Assembly: GCA_017987425.1 (NCBI GenBank)
Contig: JAGNTT010000142.1
Location: 1-5,065, forward strand
DNA from: Candidatus Omnitrophota bacterium
GTDB taxonomy: Bacteria; Omnitrophota; Gorgyraeia; Zapsychrales; Fredricksoniimonadaceae
DNA length: 5,065 nucleotides
Direction of reading: 5' to 3'
Part shown: piece by piece, positions 1 to 4,450 of the stretch
Layout of the letters: each line of letters opens with the position of its first letter
How positions within the stretch are numbered: the stretch's first letter is position 1
Notes under the pieces: model-generated
The model's database searches: none
Seen by the model: the letters and a program-made list of their open reading frames with translations, nothing else
What the model was told of the DNA's origin: nothing
Translations under genes and position numbers: made by a program

Positions 1-1389
1 AAACATGAACTGATTGAACAGATTAATGTTATCCAGGAGCGTTTCATGGCCAAGGGCCTGCGGGCCAAGACCGCGGCCATTGAAGCCCGTTATGACTGGA
101 TCAAATATGTTATTAAGGAATGCGTTCGCGATGCGTCAAAGAAGGGGCCTGATCTCACCGAAAAGATCGATGCGGTCCTGACACACAAAGTTTTCGGCTG
201 GCTTTTTTTTCTGGGCATCATGGTTGCGATGTTTTACATGATCTTTACAGTCGCGGCCTATCCGATGGAGTGGATTGATTCCAGTTTTGGGAAACTGGGC
301 GAGTGGGTGTCCGGTGCAATGCCTGACGGGGATTTGAAGGATTTGATCGTCAACGGCATTATCGCCGGTGTCGGTGGTGTCGTGATATTTCTGCCGCAGA
401 TTTTAATTCTCTTTTTGTTCATCGGTCTTTTGCAGGATACGGGATATATGGCGCGAGCAGCCTTCATTATGGACCGTGTGATGAGTAAAGTGGGGCTGCA
501 CGGAAAATCTTTTATTCCTATGCTGAGTTCTTTTGCCTGTGCGATTCCAGGCATCATGTCGGCGCGTACGATCGAAAGTCCGAAAGACCGATTGATTACG
601 GTTCTGGTCGCGCCTTTGATGAGCTGTTCGGCGCGTCTGCCTGTCTATGCCATCATGATCGCGGTTCTGATGCCCAAGGCGACCGGTCTGCAGAAATCAG
701 GCATCATGCTTGTGATGTATCTGGTGGGCATCGTCGGCGCCTGTCTTATGGCCTGGCTTTTTAAATCCACGCTGCTGCGCTCGCAGAAACCAGTCTTCAT
801 TATGGAGCTTCCGCCGTACCGTATGCCGTCCTGGAAGACAGTGGCGTTTCATATGTGGGAGAGAAGCGGGTTATTTTTAAAGCGGGCGGGGACTGTGATC
901 CTGGCCATGTCTGTCATTTTATGGGCTTTAATGACGTATCCCAAACATCCGAACCTGGATGGAGCAGAAGCTCTGAAAACAAGCTATGCCGGTCAAATGG
1001 GAACGGCTATGGAACCGCTCATTAAGCCGCTGGGATATGACTGGCGCATCGGTATAGGTCTTATAGGTTCTTTTGCCGCGCGCGAAGTGTTTGTATCCAC
1101 GATGAGCATAGTTTTCAATCTGGGTGATGAGGCCGAAGAAGGAACATTGACGGAAGCATTTGTCTCGGCCCAGTGGCCCGACGGAACGCCGCTCTTTACG
1201 CCGCTCGTGTGTCTGAGCCTTATGATTTTTTATGTCTTTGCCCTCCAGTGTACAAGCACGATTGCCGTTGTTTACAGGGAAACAAATTCATGGAAATGGC
1301 CTTTATTCCAGTTTGTTTATATGGGCATTCTTGCCTATCTGGCCGCATTCGCTGTTTTTCAGTTGGGAAGGTTGATGGGGTTCCACTAA
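1..1389 (+). CDS. feoB: Ferrous iron transporter FeoB, C-terminal membrane part (5' truncated by window edge)
   Basis: FeoB imports Fe(II) across the cytoplasmic membrane; a cytosolic N-terminal G domain controls a membrane core built from two Gate repeats. The frame is open from base 1, so the gene starts upstream; the ATG at 46 is internal. The 462 visible residues cover the end of the helical linker region and the whole membrane core. Diagnostic FeoB stretches are GYMARAAF (442-465), a core Cys in FACAIPGIMSAR (Cys codon 538-540), SCSARLPVY (622-648), FAAREVFVS (1072-1098), and near the C-terminus LQCTSTIAVVYRET followed by SWKWPLFQF. The G1-G5 GTPase motifs lie outside the window. Two Nucleoside_recog/Gate regions flank a FeoB_C-type middle, as in the family. 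The order is normal and I see no frameshift. Whether feoA precedes it, and how it is regulated, cannot be seen. No clear intrinsic terminator follows the stop at 1387-1389. Confidence 0.97.
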   Translation, partial: KHELIEQINVIQERFMAKGLRAKTAAIEARYDWIKYVIKECVRDASKKGPDLTEKIDAVLTHKVFGWLFFLGIMVAMFYMIFTVAAYPMEWIDSSFGKLGEWVSGAMPDGDLKDLIVNGIIAGVGGVVIFLPQILILFLFIGLLQDTGYMARAAFIMDRVMSKVGLHGKSFIPMLSSFACAIPGIMSARTIESPKDRLITVLVAPLMSCSARLPVYAIMIAVLMPKATGLQKSGIMLVMYLVGIVGACLMAWLFKSTLLRSQKPVFIMELPPYRMPSWKTVAFHMWERSGLFLKRAGTVILAMSVILWALMTYPKHPNLDGAEALKTSYAGQMGTAMEPLIKPLGYDWRIGIGLIGSFAAREVFVSTMSIVFNLGDEAEEGTLTEAFVSAQWPDGTPLFTPLVCLSLMIFYVFALQCTSTIAVVYRETNSWKWPLFQFVYMGILAYLAAFAVFQLGRLMGFH

Positions 1390-1412
1390 CCCTGCCCGTC
1401 TGAAAATCCCGC

Positions 1413-1452
1413 TTGACTTATCATGTCTTTTACTTCAGTATGTACCTACAAT
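1413..1452 (+). promoter_or_regulatory. Candidate promoter(s) for the RRM gene
   Basis: Two overlapping promoter-like elements lie just after feoB. One is TTGACT at 1413-1418 with a 17-nt spacer to a weak -10, CAGTAT (1436-1441). The other is a better -10, TACAAT (1447-1452), with only a poor -35 (TGTCTT, 1424-1429). Either would give a 5' leader of roughly 160-170 nt before the RRM start codon. The -35 of the first and the -10 of the second are good individually, but no pair is good at both ends, so the call is tentative. Confidence 0.35.
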
Positions 1453-1476
1453 TCGAATGGGTCACACCAAAAGACT

Positions 1477-1525
1477 CTCCTAGTCTGGTCTTCAGTTTAG
1501 GTCCTCCTAGTTTTCCGGTCTCTTG
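1477..1525 (+). repeat. Imperfect direct repeat in the RRM gene leader
   Basis: CTCCTAGT occurs at 1477-1484 and again at 1504-1511, a 27-nt period. Each copy is followed by a C-Y-GGTCT motif (1485-1491 and 1515-1521, the second shifted by three bases). The first copy also forms the loop and 3' arm of a small hairpin, AGACT (1472-1476) with AGTCT (1482-1486), which can be extended by ACC/GGT across a three-A bulge. The repeats lie in the predicted untranslated leader, so they may be protein-binding sites at RNA or DNA level. Function is unknown. Confidence 0.4.
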
Positions 1526-1556
1526 TTTGCGCATCCCGAATTCGTAATTGAATCTT

Positions 1557-1578
1557 TCCGTAAAAACTTTTTTACGGA
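1557..1578 (+). other. Perfect inverted repeat / leader hairpin upstream of the RRM gene
   Basis: TCCGTAAAAA (1557-1566) and TTTTTACGGA (1569-1578) are perfect reverse complements separated by two bases, giving a stem of about nine pairs with a four-base loop. It sits about 40 nt before the RRM start codon and is followed by AGAAAACC rather than a U tract, so it does not resemble an intrinsic terminator. It could be an mRNA stability or translation-control hairpin, or a DNA operator. Confidence 0.55.
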
Positions 1579-1587
1579 GAAAACCTT

Positions 1588-1601
1588 GCGCCTTTAGGTG
1601 C
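1588..1601 (+). other. Small hairpin next to the RRM ribosome binding site
   Basis: GCGCC (1588-1592) can pair with GGTGC (1597-1601) around a TTTA loop, with one G-U pair and possible extension by two weaker pairs. It ends about eight bases before the Shine-Dalgarno sequence (1609-1613). It is short enough to be chance, but together with the hairpin at 1557-1578 it makes the end of this leader structured. Confidence 0.3.
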
Positions 1602-1618
1602 GAAAAACAGGAGTTAGT

Positions 1619-1969
1619 ATGAATATTTTCGTCGGCAATTTAGCCCATTCTTCATCGGAAGATGATCTTCGCAAGGAATTCGAAGCTTTCGGCGTTGTTT
1701 CCAAAGTTTCGATCCTCAAAGACAAATTCACCGGAGCTCCTCGTGGATTCGGCTTTGTCGAAATGTCCTCGAAAGAGGAAGCGGAAGCTGCCATGAGCGC
1801 CTTGAACGGCAAAGATTTCATGGGCAGACCGCTCAGCGTCAATGAAGCCCGTCCTAAGACGGAATTCTCCCCGCGCAGCGGCGGTAACGGCGGTGGCAAC
1901 CGTAGTGGTGGTGGCGGTTGGAACCGTGACCGTGGCGGCGATCGCGGCGGACGCAGAGACAGATATTAA
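1619..1969 (+). CDS. RRM-type glycine-rich RNA-binding protein
   Basis: This 116-residue protein is a single RNA recognition motif followed by a short disordered tail. RNP2 is IFVGNL (residues 3-8) and RNP1 is RGFGFVEM (residues 42-49), with the aromatic positions that stack on RNA bases retained. The tail (about 86-116) is Gly/Arg/Asn-rich with RGG-like repeats and ends in RRDRY, which should add nonspecific RNA affinity. This matches the small bacterial RRM proteins known from cyanobacteria and other phyla, some of which are cold-induced and act as RNA chaperones; the exact role here is inferred. I chose the ATG at 1619 because AGGAG (1609-1613) is correctly spaced and the RRM begins immediately; an in-frame GTG at 1598 has no ribosome binding site. 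The gene is probably monocistronic, between its own leader and the terminator at 1991-2030. Confidence 0.95.
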   Translation: MNIFVGNLAHSSSEDDLRKEFEAFGVVSKVSILKDKFTGAPRGFGFVEMSSKEEAEAAMSALNGKDFMGRPLSVNEARPKTEFSPRSGGNGGGNRSGGGGWNRDRGGDRGGRRDRY

Positions 1970-1990
1970 TTAACTGTTTCAGACTTAACT

Positions 1991-2030
1991 AAATAAGGCA
2001 TCTCTTGAAAAAGAGATGCCTTATTTTTTT
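1991..2030 (+). terminator. Strong intrinsic terminator, possibly bidirectional
   Basis: AAATAAGGCATCTCTT (1991-2006) and its perfect reverse complement (2011-2026) form a 16-bp stem closed by a GAAA tetraloop, with a run of T from 2024 to 2030. It lies 21 nt after the RRM stop codon. The convergent minus-strand gene ends at 2040, so the same hairpin can end that transcript too, although the U tract on that strand is shorter (TTTAGTT). Confidence 0.93.
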
Positions 2031-2039
2031 ATGAGGATA

Positions 2040-2546
2040 TTAGTCGTGTTTGCGGATGAAAAAGACAGCGGCGGCAACGCACAGGATGGAGATGGCAAAA
2101 TAAAGAATTTCAAGCGGAGTCGAGAAGGTCGTTCCCAATACGACCTTGGCGAGGCTTACCACGAGGACCATCACGATGACTTTAAGCATCTTGGTTTTAA
2201 GTTCATCCAGGGATGTGATGTTGAGGATATTGTCTCCGCCGTCACTATGAGCCTCATCCAGGCGCGAGATGAACAACTCATATATCCCGAAGCTGAAGAG
2301 CAGGAGGATGACGCCGATGAGATAAAGATCGATCGCGCCTATAACGTTGATCAAGATCTCTTCCGTAGCCTTTGTATGATGCTCCAGGTCCCAAAGTACG
2401 GCAATGGCATGGTAAATTTCTAGGCTTCCCATGATGAAGAGTCCCAGAGCCCCGATTGCGCTGAAGATGACAACAAAAATAGTGCTTAAGCGGCTTTTCC
2501 ACAGGATCGATTCGAAGGTTTTTTCCAGAAGACTTTGCTTGTGCAT
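2040..2546 (-). CDS. YqhA / UPF0114 family membrane protein
   Basis: This is a 168-residue integral membrane protein of the UPF0114 (YqhA) family, whose function is not established. Hydrophobic segments lie at about residues 21-41, 66-90, 120-138 and 147-165, giving four transmembrane helices. The family signature is seen in the second helix and after it (IDLYLIG, then GIYELFISRLD at about 87-97) and in the DELKTKMLK segment (about 114-122) leading into helix three. Length is typical. The ATG at 2546 is preceded on the minus strand by AAGGA five bases away. A promoter-like pair lies at 2588-2616. The gene is transcribed convergently towards the RRM gene and divergently from the riboswitch operon, so it is probably a single-gene unit with no evident link to the c-di-GMP genes. 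Family assignment is from recalled similarity; no function should be read from it. Confidence 0.9.
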   Translation of the reverse strand: MHKQSLLEKTFESILWKSRLSTIFVVIFSAIGALGLFIMGSLEIYHAIAVLWDLEHHTKATEEILINVIGAIDLYLIGVILLLFSFGIYELFISRLDEAHSDGGDNILNITSLDELKTKMLKVIVMVLVVSLAKVVLGTTFSTPLEILYFAISILCVAAAVFFIRKHD

Positions 2547-2587
2547 AGGTGTCCTTATTGGGGGGTTAAAGCTTCAGAATGGACCCT

Positions 2588-2616
2588 ATAATAGTACAAA
2601 AAATTCCCCAAAACAA
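2588..2616 (-). promoter_or_regulatory. Promoter of the YqhA-family gene (sigma-70 type)
   Basis: Read on the minus strand, TTGTTT (2616-2611) is followed after exactly 17 bases by TATTAT (2593-2588). The -10 matches the consensus at five of six positions and the -35 at three, with the TTG core kept. Initiation would fall near 2581, giving a leader of about 35 nt that includes the AAGGA ribosome binding site. The region just upstream is A/T-rich, as in an UP element. Confidence 0.6.
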
Positions 2617-2681
2617 CAGAAACTAACATTAAAAAAAATTCATTTATCACCTTATATTTTAAGGGTTTAAGTAAAAATACA

Positions 2682-2710
2682 TTGCAATTTGGGGTGCTGT
2701 GTATTATGGT
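2682..2710 (+). promoter_or_regulatory. Candidate promoter of the riboswitch operon
   Basis: TTGCAA (2682-2687) lies 17 nt before TATGGT (2705-2710), which keeps the TAT and final T of a -10. An overlapping TATTAT (2702-2707) is a better -10 but only 14 nt from the -35. Initiation would fall around 2714-2718, about 25 nt before the aptamer, as expected for a riboswitch transcript. The start site cannot be fixed by eye. Confidence 0.45.
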
Positions 2711-2740
2711 TAATGTAGAGTCTGAAAGGCTCTGAAAGAT

Positions 2741-2831
2741 ATGGAGGAAAGGGCAAACCCGCCGTAAGACGGGGGCGCAAAGTTAAGGATCCTAAAGCGA
2801 AGAAATAGGACAGCCTAATTACCACATCCAT
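2741..2831 (+). promoter_or_regulatory. Cyclic di-GMP-I (GEMM-I) riboswitch aptamer
   Basis: The element carries the conserved GEMM-I blocks in order. GGGCAAACC (2751-2759) is followed by a hairpin with the GNRA tetraloop GTAA (2764-2767), then GCGCAAAG (2775-2782). Next comes the second arm: TTAAGG (2783-2788) pairs with CCTAA (2814-2818) with one bulged A, and TCCTA (2790-2794) pairs with TAGGA (2806-2810); the CCTAAA there is the usual tetraloop receptor. ATGGA (2741-2745) pairs with TCCAT (2827-2831) to close the outer stem. The layout matches the well-known Vibrio cholerae Vc2 aptamer nearly block for block, including the bulge. Class I elements bind c-di-GMP at the three-way junction. 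The tetraloop stem has one C-A mismatch next to its closing pair. An intrinsic terminator follows 18 nt later, so control is most likely by premature termination. Confidence 0.93.
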
Positions 2832-2865
2832 TATTTAGGAAGGTCTCTTAAAAACCTATTTCTTC
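2799..2865 (+). promoter_or_regulatory. Predicted antiterminator pairing of the riboswitch
   Basis: GAAGAAATAGG (2799-2809), in the apical loop and 3' strand of the second aptamer arm, is an exact 11-nt reverse complement of CCTATTTCTTC (2855-2865), the 5' arm and loop start of the terminator. Forming this helix would break both the TCCTA/TAGGA aptamer stem and the terminator hairpin. The two states are therefore mutually exclusive, and the simplest reading is that c-di-GMP favours termination (OFF). The complementarity is seen directly; the direction of control is inferred. Confidence 0.75.
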
Positions 2866-2885
2866 AAACGGAAATAGGTTTTTTT
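2850..2885 (+). terminator. Intrinsic terminator of the riboswitch expression platform
   Basis: The arm at 2850-2862 (five A, then CCTATTTC) pairs perfectly with 2871-2883 (GAAATAGG followed by T) around an eight-base loop, and seven T occupy 2879-2885. It lies after the aptamer and only 25 nt before the first start codon of the operon, where a constitutive terminator would silence the genes. That position marks it as the conditional part of the riboswitch. Confidence 0.92.
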
Positions 2886-2910
2886 ATTGTTTTTAGTCTG
2901 GAGGTTTATT

Positions 2911-3303
2911 GTGGATAAAAAGAAAATACTAGTGGTCGAAGATGAATATGATATGCGGACGCTCCTGACACTTCAACTTGAGACATCCGGCTATGAAGTT
3001 TTTGTGGCTGCGGACGGTCAGGAAGCGCTTGATGAAGTCAAAAACATCCAGCCTGATCTGGTGATCCTCGATTTGATGCTGCCGAGAATCGGCGGTTACG
3101 AAGTCTGCGCCTTCTTAAAATCCGATGAAAGGTATAACCAGATACCTGTCCTGATGCTGACCGCCCGGGCCGCTGATGTCGACCGTTATATGGGCCTTCA
3201 GTGCGGCGCCGATGAGTATATGTTCAAACCGTTTGAAGGCGATATTCTCCTTGAAAAAGTGGGTCAGCTGCTTGAGAAGGGTTCAAGCGCGCGGTTTAAC
3301 TAA
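2911..3303 (+). CDS. Single-domain response regulator (receiver only)
   Basis: This 130-residue protein is one receiver (REC) domain with no output domain, so it should work through protein-protein contact or as a phosphotransfer intermediate. Acidic residues E10-D11-E12 bind Mg2+, the phosphoacceptor is D54 in VILDLMLP, T84 is the switch Thr/Ser in LMLTAR, and K106 in MFKPF completes the active site. I chose the GTG at 2911 because GGAGG (2900-2904) sits six bases upstream and the receiver begins at once; a TTG at 2887 would start inside the terminator's base. It is the first gene after the c-di-GMP riboswitch and is followed 24 nt later by the PilZ-receiver gene. Its partner kinase is probably outside this gene, perhaps the MASE1 protein encoded last. 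It is CheY-like in architecture, but there is no chemotaxis context. Confidence 0.94.
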   Translation: MDKKKILVVEDEYDMRTLLTLQLETSGYEVFVAADGQEALDEVKNIQPDLVILDLMLPRIGGYEVCAFLKSDERYNQIPVLMLTARAADVDRYMGLQCGADEYMFKPFEGDILLEKVGQLLEKGSSARFN

Positions 3304-3327
3304 GCTCCGGCTTACAAAAGGATTTGT

Positions 3328-4083
3328 ATGGTTGAAAAAAGATCGTACCAGAGATACAACGTCCAGTTGAACGCGACTTACCGCGTGGCCAACACATCGA
3401 GGGTCTCCTTTGATGTGACCATGATGGACGTCAGCGCCGAAGGTATGAGCTTTATATCTCCTGACATGTTTGATGTGGGACAGGTTCTGGAATTTAATGT
3501 GGATATCGAAGCCGACGAAAAGGTTTCCTTTAAAACGGAAGTCATGTGGCTGGCGAAAATGAACGGTCAGTATTGTGTGGGCATCAAGATCATTGACAGC
3601 ACCAAAAGTGACGAGCTGAAATTTATCCGTTATTACTGTTCCAAGATGATGCAGATCAAGCTTCCCAAAATTTTGCTTATTGATGACGAAAGAGATTTAG
3701 TTGAACTTTTAAAGATTGATCTTGAGCGGGAGAATTATCAGGTTGTCTGCGCTTACGACGGTGAAGAGGGGTATGCCAAATATCTGGCGGAACAGCCCGA
3801 TTTGATCGTCCTCGATTTGTCCATGCCGAAAATGAACGGCCGCCAGCTGTGCAAGAAAATCCGCCGTGAACGGGATGACAGCCTCACTCCGATCCTCATG
3901 CTCACCGCGCGCAACGAAGATGCCGACCGTATCATCGGCCGTGTTGTCGGCGCGGAGAAATACATGACCAAACCTTTCGACAGGCAGGAACTTTTAAACA
4001 CGATCAAAAGCCTTTTAAATTTAGGGCAGACTCGCCAAAAGGGGGTGTCCCATGACGTTGAACAACACGATACTGGTCGTTGA
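3328..4083 (+). CDS. PilZ-receiver fusion protein (c-di-GMP-binding response regulator)
   Basis: This 251-residue protein has an N-terminal PilZ domain (about 1-105) joined directly to a receiver (about 113-230). PilZ binds c-di-GMP through two motifs, and both are intact: R5-SYQ-R9 (RxxxR) and D34-VSAE-G39 (D/NxSxxG). The receiver has D119-D120, phosphoacceptor D163 in IVLDLSMP, T193 in LMLTAR and K215 in MTKPF, so it should accept phosphate. The protein can thus in principle combine c-di-GMP level with a phosphorelay signal. PilZ before REC is the reverse of the more familiar receiver-first layout. The ATG at 3328 follows AAAGGA (3317-3322) by five bases. Internal ATGs near 3647 have no clear ribosome binding site, so the two domains appear truly fused. 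The last 11 codons overlap the next gene. The target of the output is unknown; motility, polysaccharide or adhesion would be usual for PilZ proteins. Confidence 0.94.
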   Translation: MVEKRSYQRYNVQLNATYRVANTSRVSFDVTMMDVSAEGMSFISPDMFDVGQVLEFNVDIEADEKVSFKTEVMWLAKMNGQYCVGIKIIDSTKSDELKFIRYYCSKMMQIKLPKILLIDDERDLVELLKIDLERENYQVVCAYDGEEGYAKYLAEQPDLIVLDLSMPKMNGRQLCKKIRRERDDSLTPILMLTARNEDADRIIGRVVGAEKYMTKPFDRQELLNTIKSLLNLGQTRQKGVSHDVEQHDTGR

Positions 4084-4450
4084 CGATGAACCCGATGTTC
4101 TGGAGCTTCTCGAGCTCGACTTGTCTTCCCGCGGATTCGCGGTCATAAAAGCCGACTGCGGCGAAGATGCCATCAAAAAAGCCAAGGCTTATCTGCCGGA
4201 TATCATACTCATGGACGTCCTGATGCCTGATATGAACGGCGGACAAGCCGTACGCTTGCTTCAGGCTGATCCGCATACACAAAATATTCCAACCTTATTT
4301 TTGACGGCGGCGATGACCAGAGAAGATAAAAACTGGGGAATCACTGTCGATCAATCCTTTTATCCGGCTCTCGCCAAACCTTTTGAAATCAGCGAGCTGC
4401 TGACAGCGATCGATACTCTTTTGTCCAGAACAAAAAAGGTAGGGTCATGA
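4052..4450 (+). CDS. Second single-domain response regulator (receiver only)
   Basis: This 132-residue protein is again a lone receiver domain. It has D11-D12-E13, phosphoacceptor D55 in IILMDVLMP, T85 in LFLTAA and K109 in LAKPF, so the catalytic set is complete. Between the Thr and the Lys it lacks the usual G-A-D-x-Y motif and has a less typical WGITVDQSFYPAL stretch, so its switch surface differs from the other two receivers. The ATG at 4052 overlaps the end of the PilZ-receiver gene by 32 nt, and a purine-rich AAGGGGG (from 4039) lies inside that gene as its ribosome binding site; this points to translational coupling. Its stop codon overlaps the next start as ATGA (4447-4450). Its partner is unknown; the co-encoded membrane sensor is the natural candidate. 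Confidence 0.93.
   Translation: MTLNNTILVVDDEPDVLELLELDLSSRGFAVIKADCGEDAIKKAKAYLPDIILMDVLMPDMNGGQAVRLLQADPHTQNIPTLFLTAAMTREDKNWGITVDQSFYPALAKPFEISELLTAIDTLLSRTKKVGS

Noticed and set aside
1557..1578. Inverted repeat considered as the feoB terminator
   Set aside because: The stem is A/U-rich with a very small loop and is followed by AGAAAACC, not a T run. It also lies about 170 nt after the feoB stop and close to the next start.
1598..1618. Upstream in-frame GTG start for the RRM protein
   Set aside because: It lies inside a hairpin with no ribosome binding site and would add seven residues before an RRM that normally starts at once; AGGAG supports the ATG at 1619.
2016..2423. Plus-strand open frame antisense to the YqhA-family gene
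   Set aside because: Its protein is charged, low in recognisable motifs and begins inside the terminator stem. The opposite strand encodes a clear four-helix membrane protein with a promoter and ribosome binding site.
2887..2910. Upstream in-frame TTG start for the first receiver
   Set aside because: It directly follows the terminator U tract and has no ribosome binding site; GGAGG at 2900-2904 fits the GTG at 2911.
3647..3680. Separate gene start for the receiver half of the PilZ fusion
   Set aside because: The frame is continuous, and the ATGs here have no Shine-Dalgarno-like sequence at the right distance.
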